From the NCBI RefSeq assembly GCF_003815915.1, contig NZ_CP033929.1, positions 3,038,001 to 3,102,000 on the forward strand: a DNA stretch of 64,000 bases, read 5' to 3'. Both the position numbers and the translations under genes were made by a program. Shown here piece by piece: positions 35,811 to 45,289 of this stretch. Below the pieces are notes generated by a model. The model saw only the letters and a list, made by a program, of their open reading frames with translations, ran no database searches and was not told the DNA's origin. Position 1 is the stretch's first letter; each line of letters starts with the position of its first letter. Origin of the DNA: Chryseobacterium indoltheticum (GTDB taxonomy: Bacteria > Bacteroidota > Bacteroidia > Flavobacteriales > Weeksellaceae).

Positions 35811-38138
35811 TTATTTTGTCCAGTGGATTTTTGAATGTTTCACCTCTTCAGAATTTGTACCAATCATGATGTCAAATTCTCCGGATTCCCAATCGTATTT
35901 TAAATCTCCGTTGTAGAATTTCAGGCTTTCTGGAGTGATGTCAAAAGTAATCTTTTTAGATTCTCCTTTTTTCAACATTACCTTTTGGAATCCTTTCAAT
36001 TCTTTTACCGGTCTTGTGATACTTCCTACCATATCTCTGATGTATAACTGCACCACTTCAGCCCCATCATAATTTCCTGAATTTGTAACCGTAACTGAAG
36101 CCTGAATCGTTTGATTTCCTTTCGGATTTGCATTCGAAACCGTTACATCAGAATAATTGAATTTAGAATAACTCAAACCATATCCAAACGGATACAACGG
36201 CGTATTACACTCATCCATGTAATTGGAACGGAATCTTTCGTATACACATTTATCTACTTTATCCTGAGCTAAAGGACGGCCTGTATTCTTAGCATTATAA
36301 TAAATCGGAACCTGACCCAGACTTCTCGGGAACGTCATCGGAAGTTTTCCTGAAGGATTTACTTTACCGAAAAGTACATCAGCAATTGCGTTTCCAGCTT
36401 CTGAACCTGCAAACCAGGCATTCAAAATAGCATCAGGAGCATCTTTCACATTGGTTAACGCCAAAGGACGACCTGTGAAAAGTACCATTGCAATTGGTTT
36501 CCCTGTTTTTTTCAATTCATTTAACAAATCAACCTGAGATTGAGGAATTGTAATTTCAGTTCTTGACGAAGATTCTCCGCTCATTTCTGCAGATTCCCCG
36601 ATTGCCAAAACAATAACGTCAGCTTTATTGGCAATGTCAACCGCTTCTTTTAATAACGCTTCTTTTGAACGGTTATCCCTGTCTGTTTTCTTACCGTGAG
36701 CCGCATAGATATCTTCTAATTTAGCATCGTAATCAATGTTGGCTCCTTTTGCAGAAAGGAACTTCACCTCTTTTCCGTAATTAGCCTGAAGACCCTGCAT
36801 TAAGTTAACAGAGATTGCATGTTTAGTAGCTACACTCCAAGTTCCCGCCATGTTCAGAGAGTTGTTGACCAATGGGCCAATTACTGCAACAGTTCCTGAT
36901 TTCTTCAAAGGTAAAACCTGGTTTTCATTTTTCATCAAAACCATCGACTGCGCTGCCACACTTCTTGCGATATTACGGTTTTCTAAATTGTAAACCTCTT
37001 TAGCCGCTAATTTTGCATCACCGTGCTTGTAAGGGTTATCGAATAAACCCAAATCGTATTTAGCTTCAAGAATTCTTCTTGCTGCCATATCAATTTCGGC
37101 CTGCGTTACTTTTCCTTCAGCTAAAGATTTTTTTAAAGTGGTTAAGAATCCTTCACCCACCATATCCATATCAACACCGGCTTTTAAAGCTAAAGCAGAA
37201 ACCTGCTGAAGATCGCCCATTCCGTGTTCTACCATTTCGTTGATTCCGGTATAATCGGTCACTACAAAACCTTTGAATTTCCACTGGTTTCTTAAAACCT
37301 CGGTCTGTAACCATCTGCTTCCTGTTGCAGGAATTCCGTCTACTTCATTAAAAGAAGCCATTACAGAAGCTACACCTGCATCAACAGCTGCTTTATAAGG
37401 TGGAAAATATTCGTTGAACATTCTTACGTGGCTCATATCCACCGTATTGTAATCTCTACCCGCTTCACCTGCTCCATACAATGCAAAATGCTTTACACAA
37501 GCCAAAATATTGGTTCCGTTTGCCAAATCTTTTCCTTGGTAACCGTAGACCATATTTTTAGAAATTTCGCTTCCTAAATACGGATCTTCACCAGAACCTT
37601 CTGAAACTCGTCCCCATCTTGGTTCACGTGAAATATCTACCATTGGTGAGAACGTCCAGTTGATTCCGTCTGCTGCAGCTTCTTTTGCGGCAACTCTTGC
37701 TGATTGTTGCACCAAATTCATATCCCATGATGCTGCTAAGCCTAATGGAATAGGGAAAGTCGTTTCATACCCGTGAATAACATCCATCCCAAAGATCATT
37801 GGAATTTTAAGACGGCTTTTTTCAACAGCAACTTTCTGAACTGCTTTAATTTTATCTGCTCCTTTGATGTTGAATAATCCACCAACTAAGCCTTGTTCTA
37901 CTTTTTTTCCGATGTCTGAACTTTGAGCCTGACCTGTTGTAAAATCTCCGGAAGTCGGTAAATTTAACTGGCCAATTTTCTCATCTAAAGTCATCTTAGC
38001 CAGCAAAGCATCAACAAAAGCCTTTTTCTTTGACTGATATTGAGCGGTCTGATAAGACTGAACCGGCTTTGTTACCATTTCCTGTGCTGAAAACACGGGA
38101 GCTAATGCTAAAGTCGCAATTACAATAAACTTTTTCAT
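35811..38138 (-). CDS. bglX: glycoside hydrolase family 3 beta-glucosidase
   Basis: Hydrolyses beta-linked glucosides from the non-reducing end, probably in the periplasm (signal peptide KFIVIATLALAPVFSAQE). The 775 residues follow the BglX layout: GH3 N-terminal barrel (about 40-370; IPMIFGMDVIHGYETTFPIP, WTFSPMVDISREPRWGRVSE, nucleophile Asp in FVVTDYTGINEM), GH3 C-terminal domain (about 405-640; AIGESAEMSGESSSRTEI with candidate acid/base Glu) and a fibronectin-III-like tail (about 680-760; VTVTNSGNYDGAEVVQLYI). It is the last gene of the SusC/SusD locus; a GH3 here would finish oligosaccharides released by the endo-enzyme at 39155. Confidence 0.95.
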   Translation of the reverse strand: MKKFIVIATLALAPVFSAQEMVTKPVQSYQTAQYQSKKKAFVDALLAKMTLDEKIGQLNLPTSGDFTTGQAQSSDIGKKVEQGLVGGLFNIKGADKIKAVQKVAVEKSRLKIPMIFGMDVIHGYETTFPIPLGLAASWDMNLVQQSARVAAKEAAADGINWTFSPMVDISREPRWGRVSEGSGEDPYLGSEISKNMVYGYQGKDLANGTNILACVKHFALYGAGEAGRDYNTVDMSHVRMFNEYFPPYKAAVDAGVASVMASFNEVDGIPATGSRWLQTEVLRNQWKFKGFVVTDYTGINEMVEHGMGDLQQVSALALKAGVDMDMVGEGFLTTLKKSLAEGKVTQAEIDMAARRILEAKYDLGLFDNPYKHGDAKLAAKEVYNLENRNIARSVAAQSMVLMKNENQVLPLKKSGTVAVIGPLVNNSLNMAGTWSVATKHAISVNLMQGLQANYGKEVKFLSAKGANIDYDAKLEDIYAAHGKKTDRDNRSKEALLKEAVDIANKADVIVLAIGESAEMSGESSSRTEITIPQSQVDLLNELKKTGKPIAMVLFTGRPLALTNVKDAPDAILNAWFAGSEAGNAIADVLFGKVNPSGKLPMTFPRSLGQVPIYYNAKNTGRPLAQDKVDKCVYERFRSNYMDECNTPLYPFGYGLSYSKFNYSDVTVSNANPKGNQTIQASVTVTNSGNYDGAEVVQLYIRDMVGSITRPVKELKGFQKVMLKKGESKKITFDITPESLKFYNGDLKYDWESGEFDIMIGTNSEEVKHSKIHWTK

Positions 38139-38246
38139 ATATCTTACTTCTTAAATTATATTCCTTTTTGTTCTATCAATGATTCTATTTAAAGCAAAGA
38201 AAAACTAAATAGTTAATTTTTCAAAGATTTTTATCAATTAATTACA

Positions 38247-38954
38247 TTATTTATATTTTTTCTTAGACAACATCCATTCGTACAACGCTGGATTTGAATA
38301 AGTAGAGTCCCAAGAATTATGATTATCATTCGGGAAAATCGTCAATTCGGCAGATGGATTCACCGGATGAAGTACTTGGTAAAAATTAAATGCATTTTCC
38401 GGCAGCACGACATCATCCATTCCGCCATGAAATATTTTCATGTTTAAATCTTTGTATTGATGAATATTGGCATACATCACACGATCTGTCGGTGCACAGA
38501 CAGAAACTACTGAAGCAAACATTTCGGGATGTTCCATTGCGAGTTTTAATGCTCCCCATCCTCCCATCGAAAGCCCGGTGAGGTAAATTCTGGAAGCATC
38601 AATTTTATATTTTTTCTGAATTTCTTTAATCAAATTATAAACACTTACCGTATCCCACCAAGTATTTTCAGGACATTGAGGCGCTAAAATTGCCACGGGT
38701 TCTTTGATCAGATTTTTGTATGTAAAAGGACTGTGCGCTTTTACCAATTCAAGATTATTTCCTCTTTCTCCGGAACCGTGAAGAAATACAATCAAAGGTA
38801 CATTACCTTTTACCTTTTGAGGATAATCTAAAATATATGATATTTTTTCTACTCGTTTAACTTCTTTATTCAGTTCTGCTTTGATTTCCTGAGCATTTAA
38901 GCTTAAAGAAAATGGTAAAAGCAAAAGTGGTAAGTATTTTAGTTTTAAATTCAT
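38247..38954 (-). CDS. secreted alpha/beta hydrolase (predicted esterase/peptidase, COG4099-like)
   Basis: 235 residues with a signal peptide (KYLPLLLLPFSLSLNAQE). The alpha/beta-hydrolase core shows the oxyanion strand PLIVFLHGSGERGNN, nucleophile Ser in YLTGLSMGGWGALKLA, Asp in FHGGMDDVVLP and His in FPNDNHNSWDS, a complete triad in the right order. Relatives include predicted peptidases and carbohydrate esterases. Within a polysaccharide locus it may remove acyl decorations from the substrate, but this is inference from position. A 200-base gap filled with repeats separates it from the upstream GH144-like gene. Confidence 0.85.
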   Translation of the reverse strand: MNLKLKYLPLLLLPFSLSLNAQEIKAELNKEVKRVEKISYILDYPQKVKGNVPLIVFLHGSGERGNNLELVKAHSPFTYKNLIKEPVAILAPQCPENTWWDTVSVYNLIKEIQKKYKIDASRIYLTGLSMGGWGALKLAMEHPEMFASVVSVCAPTDRVMYANIHQYKDLNMKIFHGGMDDVVLPENAFNFYQVLHPVNPSAELTIFPNDNHNSWDSTYSNPALYEWMLSKKKYK

Positions 38955-38959
38955 ATTTC

Positions 38960-39152
38960 TTTAGGTTTTGGCTAAAGCCGTTTGATTTTTGGTTTTGGTT
39001 AAAAGGGCTAAAGCCCATTTCTATTGATAAACATTCTATTCTTACTGCATCTTTTAGCCCCGATAGGAGCGACATCCTTTTGTTTTGCGACCGGAGCGAA
39101 GCGGAGGTCGTAACACAAAAGATAAAGCGGATAGCGGGAAATAGCTCCTAAA
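38960..39152. repeat. GGCTAAAGCC repeats and a family A-like hairpin element
   Basis: Between two genes of the polysaccharide locus. First, GGCTAAAGCC (38971 region) and GGGCTAAAGCCC (39005-39016) are two near-identical self-complementary units about 30 bases apart. Second (39052-39152), an element starting TTTTAGCCCCGATAGGAGC and ending AGCGGGAAATAGCTCCTAAAA has inverted ends, with an inner hairpin GCGACC...GGTCGT. The 3' part (AAAGCGGATAGCGGGAAATAGCTCC) resembles the right end of the element at 11054-11138 in organisation. Confidence 0.65.
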
Positions 39153-39154
39153 AA

Positions 39155-40543
39155 CTATTTAATATTATATTTTTCTGATGTAAAGCTTAATTTTTTTAAT
39201 CCTTTCTGGATTTCAGGAGCATTCATGAATAATTTCCATAAAAATCCTGTTCTGTAATTCTCGATCATCGGGGCGATAGTTCCCTGATCAATCGCTAAAT
39301 ATCGTGGCGTCGTCCAATTATCATAATTGATCGATGTTGCATCGTAAGGGCCTGCAGAACCGATGAATTCTGGCTTCTGAGTATAAATAAATCTCAAAAA
39401 GTCCATAGATTCTTTTGGTGAATACGGGAAACTGCTCAAAGCAGCCGTCGGAGTGATGACTCCGTGATCATTTTGCGGGAAGTGAGCATTATAGCCAACG
39501 CTTCCGTCTTTATTTCTTGAGTAACCAGCCGTTAATCCCCAATAATTGGGTCCGTAACCTTTCCACTGTTTTGGGTTTTCGACACAGTATTTGTAGTCAA
39601 TTAAGACCTGATTTTTATTTAAATCGAAATAATTTTTAATTAATTTATCCGATAAATTGGTAGGATCTAAGCCGATATAGGAATATTGGGCCCAAAATAA
39701 CGGTCCGCCATATTCTTCAGCTCCGTTGTGTTTTACATACATCGGAAGTCCGTATTTTTCTTTGTCTGAAAGATAGGTTCCATTTCTTGTCCAGCCTTTG
39801 TAATACGTTTCGGCATCGATAGAATAGGTTGGTGATGATGCTGCCAAAATGTAGGTAATAAGACATTCATTATATCCTTCCAAAGGAAAATTCATTTCCC
39901 ACTGATATTCTGGTGACCAGTGCCAATACAGTACTTTTTCGCCTCCTTTGGTGTACCAGTTCCACTGAATTCCTTTCCAAAGCTCATCACATTTTTTGGC
40001 AAGAGCTTTTTCTTCAGCGTTTCCGTTTTTAAAATATTCTCTCACCTGAATAATTCCTGTGGTAAGAAATGCGGTTTCCACCAAATCTCCGCCATTATCT
40101 TTTTTTCCGAAAGGAACGGTTTTCCCGGTTTCTCCGTTAATCCAGTGTGACCAAGCACCTTTATGACGATCTGCTTTTGCAAGGAAATCCATAATTGTTG
40201 TCAATCTTTTCACCGCTTCTTTTCTTGGAACAAAACCTCTCTCAACCCCCACTAAAATAGTTGCTAAACCGAATCCTGAACCTCCGGTAGTGATGACATG
40301 TTTGTCGTTATCCGGATAAATATTGTCTTCATGGTAACGCTCTCTTCCTAACATAGAATTGGGTTCTGCATAATCCCAAAAATATTTTAAAGCATCTTTC
40401 TGGACTTTATCCATCAATTGCTCATCAGTAATATTAGATTTTACAACTGATTTTTGGGTAGATTCCTGTTTTGCAATTTGAGAATTTTTGCAAGAAACGG
40501 CAAGTAATGATGCCGCTGCAATTGAGAGTATTATCCTTTTCAT
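39155..40543 (-). CDS. GH144-like (glycoamylase-domain) lipoprotein, probable endo-beta-1,2-glucanase
   Basis: 462 residues with a lipoprotein signal (AAASLLAVSCKNS, Cys18), so it is probably on the outer membrane. The rest is the helical (alpha/alpha)6-barrel-type domain once called glucoamylase-like: DALKYFWDYAEPNSMLGRER, TTGGSGFGLATILVGVERG, GAWSHWINGETGK, FPLEGYNECLITYILAASSP, YGPNYWGLTAGYS and GVITPTAALSSFPY. The family was founded by an endo-beta-1,2-glucanase from Chitinophaga (GH144), which guides the call; a related activity cannot be excluded. It lies between SusD and the esterase/GH3 genes on one strand. Confidence 0.82.
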   Translation of the reverse strand: MKRIILSIAAASLLAVSCKNSQIAKQESTQKSVVKSNITDEQLMDKVQKDALKYFWDYAEPNSMLGRERYHEDNIYPDNDKHVITTGGSGFGLATILVGVERGFVPRKEAVKRLTTIMDFLAKADRHKGAWSHWINGETGKTVPFGKKDNGGDLVETAFLTTGIIQVREYFKNGNAEEKALAKKCDELWKGIQWNWYTKGGEKVLYWHWSPEYQWEMNFPLEGYNECLITYILAASSPTYSIDAETYYKGWTRNGTYLSDKEKYGLPMYVKHNGAEEYGGPLFWAQYSYIGLDPTNLSDKLIKNYFDLNKNQVLIDYKYCVENPKQWKGYGPNYWGLTAGYSRNKDGSVGYNAHFPQNDHGVITPTAALSSFPYSPKESMDFLRFIYTQKPEFIGSAGPYDATSINYDNWTTPRYLAIDQGTIAPMIENYRTGFLWKLFMNAPEIQKGLKKLSFTSEKYNIK

Positions 40544-40574
40544 TATATCAATTTTTAAACTTAAATACTAAAAG

Positions 40575-40600
40575 AAGAGGAGAACTTTCATTCTCCTCTT
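40575..40600 (-). terminator. hairpin between the susD-like and GH144-like genes
   Basis: AAGAGGAGAA (40575-40584) and TTCTCCTCTT (40591-40600) form a perfect 10-bp stem. It lies inside the 72-base gap and could end part of the transcription or stabilise the abundant susCD message 3' end. The minus-strand T-run is short. Confidence 0.6.
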
Positions 40601-40615
40601 GTGTATTGATTACTA

Positions 40616-42049
40616 TTAATAACCAGGGTTTTGAACGAATAGTCCATTGCTTGCATTCATCGCATCCAAAGGAATAGGGAAAAGTTCATTTTTTCCTGGA
40701 GTAAATCCTTTAGGCCCTAAAACTGCAGCAGCCTGTCCTGTTCTTACTAAATCCGGGAATCTGTCGTTTTCCATAGCCAGTTCTACTCTTCTTTCTTGCC
40801 AAATAGCCGTTCTAAGAGCAGCCTGTGTAGAAGCTGTAGTATTTCCTAGATTTGCTCTGAATCTCACTTTATTAATATTTAAGATAGCAGCAGATGTATT
40901 TCCTAATTCGTTAGCTGCTTCTGCATTAATTAAAAGAATATCAGCAAATCTTAGGATTCTAACATTTTGAATAGAACCGTAGCCACATGAGCTATTATTT
41001 AGAGATCTGGGAACATACACTTTTTGATTCCACATGTTTCCAGCATTAGGATCTCCTTTCTTAACTAAATCTCCTTCAAGAGTTGTTTCTCCTTCTCTTA
41101 AAATAGTAAGTTCCTTTCTGATATCTCCTGGTTCAAAGGCATTTTCTAATGCTGTTGTTGGAGTAAAGAATCCCCATCCAAATTGATCTCTTACACCTTG
41201 AACTTCCGCATATTGACTCCCTGCATCTTTACCTAAAGAGGGATCACAACCACAGTTAACTTCAAAAACAGACTCTGTACCAAATTCCCCAGCAGGTCTG
41301 AATAAATGATTAAAGTCCGGATCCAAAGAATATCCCATTGCAATAACCTGATTTGAAGTATCATAAGCTTTTTGATAATCTTTCATGTAAAGATATACCT
41401 TTGAAAGTAGTCCTAAAGCGCCTCCTTTGGTAACTCTTCCAAGATCTGATGCAGGATATGTCTGAGGTAAAACTTCAGACGCTGCAATAAGATCTGCAAC
41501 AATAAACTTGTAAACTTCTTCTTTAGAATTTCTTGCTTTCAGATAATTTCCATCTGCAGGCAATCCGTCAAAAATAGGAACTCCACCGTAAATTCTTACT
41601 AAATTGAAATAGAAGTAGGCTCTCAACACTCTGGCTTCTGCTACTAATCTATTTTTAAGTGTAGTATCCATTTCAATTTTAGGAACATTGGTAATCACCT
41701 GATTGGCTCTGTTAACAGCTTGCCACTGCCCAATCCAGTATCCTCTTACTCCGTCATCACTTACTGTAAAAGTAAAATTATCGTATGCATTTATAAAAGC
41801 TGCATCACCAGGATTAGATCCTTTTTCAACATCATCACCAGTTACTCCATAAACAAACTGTGCAGGGAAACCAGTATTTTCCCAGCTTCTTAAAAAACTA
41901 TAAATAGCGCTTGTTGCACGCATCGCATCATCTTGTGTTGTAAAGAAGTCTGATACTTCTGTACGTCCTTCATCTTTGATATCTACAAAATCTTCGCTAC
42001 AACTAGCCATTAACGAAACCAAAGAGATTGCTAAAAATATTTTTTTCAT
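40616..42049 (-). CDS. SusD/RagB-family surface glycan-binding lipoprotein
   Basis: 477 residues with a lipoprotein signal (LAISLVSLMASCSED, Cys17). The TPR-containing SusD fold is recognisable from SAIYSFLRSWENTG, VNRANQVITNVPKIEM, RLVAEARVLRAYFYFNLVRIYGGVPIF, ALGLLSKVYLYMKDYQKAYD, RILRFADILLINAEAANELGN and the C-terminal QERRVELAMENDRFPDLVRTG / ELFPIPLDAMNAS. It acts as the lid of the SusC transporter at the cell surface. It starts ten bases after the susC-like stop, so they are one unit. Confidence 0.96.
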   Translation of the reverse strand: MKKIFLAISLVSLMASCSEDFVDIKDEGRTEVSDFFTTQDDAMRATSAIYSFLRSWENTGFPAQFVYGVTGDDVEKGSNPGDAAFINAYDNFTFTVSDDGVRGYWIGQWQAVNRANQVITNVPKIEMDTTLKNRLVAEARVLRAYFYFNLVRIYGGVPIFDGLPADGNYLKARNSKEEVYKFIVADLIAASEVLPQTYPASDLGRVTKGGALGLLSKVYLYMKDYQKAYDTSNQVIAMGYSLDPDFNHLFRPAGEFGTESVFEVNCGCDPSLGKDAGSQYAEVQGVRDQFGWGFFTPTTALENAFEPGDIRKELTILREGETTLEGDLVKKGDPNAGNMWNQKVYVPRSLNNSSCGYGSIQNVRILRFADILLINAEAANELGNTSAAILNINKVRFRANLGNTTASTQAALRTAIWQERRVELAMENDRFPDLVRTGQAAAVLGPKGFTPGKNELFPIPLDAMNASNGLFVQNPGY

Positions 42050-42059
42050 GATTTTCTAA

Positions 42060-44885
42060 TTAAAATGTTAAGTTCATACCCATTGTATAAATTGCTGAAA
42101 TTGGATAAATATTATTATCAATTCCCATTTGCACTCTATCCGTATTGGTAATTTCAGGTGAAAAGCCATTATACTTGAAGCTCGTCCAAGGATTCTGAGC
42201 ACTCACGTACAATCTTAGTTTTGTTATAGATAAAGCATTGGCAAAAGATTTCGGTAAATTGTAACCAACCTGAATATTTCTTATTCTTATATAACTACCA
42301 TCCTCAACATAGAAACTGTTTGGTGCAATTATTAATTGGTTGGATGTGATCATAGAATTGGTATTAGAAGTGCCTGCTCCATTCCATCTGTTGTTATACA
42401 TGTCTAAATCCCAAGTCTCGTTACCGTAACGTTGTTCACGATTGTAATTGTATATTTTATTACCGAATACACCTTGGAAATCAACCGCAATATCAAAAGC
42501 ATACACATTAAAGTTAACCCCAAAACCATACGTTCCTTTCGGAATCGGACTTCCTAAGAATGTTTTATCTCTTGTGTCAATAACCCCATTACCATCTTGA
42601 TCAGCAAACTTAAACCATCCTGCTTTTGCACCTGGTTGTCCTGATGCAGCTGCTTCTGCGTCTGTTTGAAAGACACCTGCAACATCGTAACCATAATAAG
42701 AACCAACTGCATGACCTTTTTCTAATCTTATAATTGAATTACCAAATAAGCTGGCTCCAGTTTCTAAATAAGAGTCAAGATAAACAGATGTGATTTCATT
42801 TTTAAGTGATGTAAAATTACCATACACTCCAAAACTAACATTATCACTAAGCTTAGTATTATAATTAACAGAAACTTCAAAACCTCTGTTATTGAAAGAA
42901 TAAGCATTGGTGACGAAATTTCTCCAGTTAGCAGCACCAGATACTGTACCCTGATTCACTCCATAAACTACATTTTTAGAATCTTTATCGTAATATGCAG
43001 CGTCAATTTTCAGCTTATTATTAAATAATGCCATTTCTATTCCTACATCCTTTCCAGTAGTAGTCTCCCAACCAATGTTAGGATCGATAAATTGATCAAC
43101 AGTTGTAGCAGGAGCTCCTACATTTCCGAAGTAGGCACCACTTAGTATTTGTGATATGTTTGCAGTATATCCTCTTCCAATATTAGGATTTCCTAATTCA
43201 CCATAACTTGCTCTCAATTTCAAAAGATTGAAAACGTTCTGTCCACTCATAAAATCTTCTTTAGACACTACCCAGCCTGCACTAACAGCAGGAAACACCC
43301 TAGCTCGATCAACACTAACTTGTGAACTTGCATCTCTACGGATAGAACCATTAATCAGATATTTCCCTTTATAATCATAGTTTAATCTTCCGAAGAAAGA
43401 TTCAATTCTTTGTTGATCTTGATCTACATTTAAATCTGGGACATCTATAATATGGTGAACGAGACCGGTACCATTATTAATGTTCAGAGATTCGTTTGTT
43501 CCATTATAATTGACACCTCTGGCAGACCAATAATCCTGTGATACAGATGTTCTCGTTCTAGAGAATCCTGCTAATACATCAAAGTTATGGTTTCCGAAGC
43601 TCTTTTTCCAATTGATGGTATTATCCCAAACGTAATTTCTATTTCTGTAATTTCGGGTAACTAAAGTTGAAGGAGTTTCCTTATCATCAGGAATGTAAGT
43701 TAAAGTTGGTGTAAATTCATATTGACTAGGACTATAACTATCAGAAGAATAGCTTATTCTAGCCGTAAAGTCTTTTAAAAACTTAACTTCTCCAAACACA
43801 TTATTCAATAATCTTTCTTCTCTTCTTTGAGAACGATAAAGATCAAGCTGTGCTCTTGGATTAGCAATATTATACCCGTCAAAATACTGATAATCTCCTG
43901 TGGTAGGATTGATTGTGGAAAATATTGGTGGAGCAATAAAAGCGGTTAATAAAGGATTCGCTGAGATATCAGTACGCATTTTAGAAAAACTGAAGTTATT
44001 TCCTATCGTAATGTTATCGGTAATGTTATCGGTAATCTTATAGCTTAAGTTTAATTTACTGTTAAATCTATTAAACCCACTTCCCGAATTAATACCACTA
44101 CCTGCCGCGAGATTACCTTCATCCTGAAGGTATCCTAAACTACCATAATAATTTAGTTTTCCAATACTTCCTGTTGCAGAAAAATCATTAGCATTAATAA
44201 TGCTTGTACGGAAAATCTCTTTGTACCAATCTGTATCTGCAGGGAAATTTGCTCTGGAAATAGAGCCAGCACTCGAACCGTTGTCATTTATCAGTTTTTC
44301 GTTGTATAACTCGATATACTGATCAGAATTAACCATTTTAGGAATGTTAGTTACCTTTTTAAATCCAATATAAGAATTGAAATTGTAAACAGGTTTTCCT
44401 TTTCCAGTCTTCGTTTTAATGATTACAGCACCATTCGCTGCCTGAGCTCCAAAAATAGCTAAACTCGATGGATCTTTCAGAACACTCATCGATTCGATAT
44501 CCTGCGGATTAAGATAAGAGATATCCGTTGTAATCATACCGTCTACAATAAATACTGTATTCCCGGTTAATGAACCCACTCCTCTGATGTCAACTCTTGG
44601 TGAACCTCCGGGAGTACCAGTATTGGTAATATTTACCCCTGCCAGTTTCCCTTGAACAGAACTAAGTGGGTTTGAGTTGGGTTTATCAGCAAGATCTTTT
44701 GCTGTAACCAAACCAATACTCCCTGTAATGTTTTCTTTTTTCTGTGTACCATATCCTATGAGCACAACCTCCTCTATTTTCTGCTCTTTCGCAACAGTGT
44801 CTTTAGGAGCAACCTGCCCATTGACATTCATCCCAAAATAGAGAACGGCAATAAGACAAGAGTACTTTAAATTAGTTTGTTTCAT
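42060..44885 (-). CDS. SusC/RagA-family TonB-dependent outer-membrane transporter
   Basis: 941 residues that import the oligosaccharide captured by SusD. After the signal peptide (CLIAVLYFGMNVNGQ) a TonB-box-like EEVVLIGYGTQKKENITGSI begins at about residue 38 and runs straight into the plug (PLSSVQGKLAGVNITNTGTP, GSPRVDIRGVGSL, VFIVDGMITTDISYLNPQDI, AAVIIKTK-type GAVIIKTKTGKG). The usual N-terminal carboxypeptidase-like regulatory domain of about 80 residues is absent. The rest is the 22-strand barrel, ending YTMGMNLTF with the aromatic C terminus. A 12-base duplication gives ITDNITDN near residue 290. Confidence 0.96.
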   Translation of the reverse strand: MKQTNLKYSCLIAVLYFGMNVNGQVAPKDTVAKEQKIEEVVLIGYGTQKKENITGSIGLVTAKDLADKPNSNPLSSVQGKLAGVNITNTGTPGGSPRVDIRGVGSLTGNTVFIVDGMITTDISYLNPQDIESMSVLKDPSSLAIFGAQAANGAVIIKTKTGKGKPVYNFNSYIGFKKVTNIPKMVNSDQYIELYNEKLINDNGSSAGSISRANFPADTDWYKEIFRTSIINANDFSATGSIGKLNYYGSLGYLQDEGNLAAGSGINSGSGFNRFNSKLNLSYKITDNITDNITIGNNFSFSKMRTDISANPLLTAFIAPPIFSTINPTTGDYQYFDGYNIANPRAQLDLYRSQRREERLLNNVFGEVKFLKDFTARISYSSDSYSPSQYEFTPTLTYIPDDKETPSTLVTRNYRNRNYVWDNTINWKKSFGNHNFDVLAGFSRTRTSVSQDYWSARGVNYNGTNESLNINNGTGLVHHIIDVPDLNVDQDQQRIESFFGRLNYDYKGKYLINGSIRRDASSQVSVDRARVFPAVSAGWVVSKEDFMSGQNVFNLLKLRASYGELGNPNIGRGYTANISQILSGAYFGNVGAPATTVDQFIDPNIGWETTTGKDVGIEMALFNNKLKIDAAYYDKDSKNVVYGVNQGTVSGAANWRNFVTNAYSFNNRGFEVSVNYNTKLSDNVSFGVYGNFTSLKNEITSVYLDSYLETGASLFGNSIIRLEKGHAVGSYYGYDVAGVFQTDAEAAASGQPGAKAGWFKFADQDGNGVIDTRDKTFLGSPIPKGTYGFGVNFNVYAFDIAVDFQGVFGNKIYNYNREQRYGNETWDLDMYNNRWNGAGTSNTNSMITSNQLIIAPNSFYVEDGSYIRIRNIQVGYNLPKSFANALSITKLRLYVSAQNPWTSFKYNGFSPEITNTDRVQMGIDNNIYPISAIYTMGMNLTF

Positions 44886-45289
44886 ATAGTTTAATTTTAT
44901 CTTGTATAATCAATTTTGAAAAATAAGCCTTTGGTAAATTCTATTTTCTCAAAAGAAGACTTTGTTCAAAAATATAAAAAATATCAACTGATGTTAATTT
45001 TAGTTAAATAATTTATTAATTGATGATTAATTTATCAAATATGTTAAGTAAAACTAAATTTTAATAAATTTCGCAATTGAAAGTTTTAAAAAAAATGAAT
45101 ATTTCATATTGAAGCAAAGCTTATTTTTGACTAAAAAACACCCAAAAACACCTTTTAAAGTCTAAATTCTATGTAATCACTTTAATCCTCAATTTAAAAT
45201 CGGTTTTATTACAAACAAATAATTTTTTGTTAAACACACAATTGTAATTACCTTTGGTGCGTTATTTGACAATGATAAAAAAATTGGAA
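44886..45289. promoter_or_regulatory. divergent regulatory region with a candidate -7 box for the SusC gene
   Basis: This 404-base AT-rich gap lies between the divergent susC-like gene and the DUF4197 gene. On the minus strand TATTTTTG (44974-44967) matches TAnnTTTG and would give a 5' UTR of about 80 bases for susC. I see no -33 TTG at the usual distance, no adjacent sigma/anti-sigma or hybrid two-component regulator, and no other gene in this gap. Confidence 0.4.

Noticed and set aside
44011..44040. Tandem 12-base duplication in the susC-like gene
   Set aside because: It only doubles ITDN in a barrel strand region and keeps the frame; small duplications like this are ordinary.
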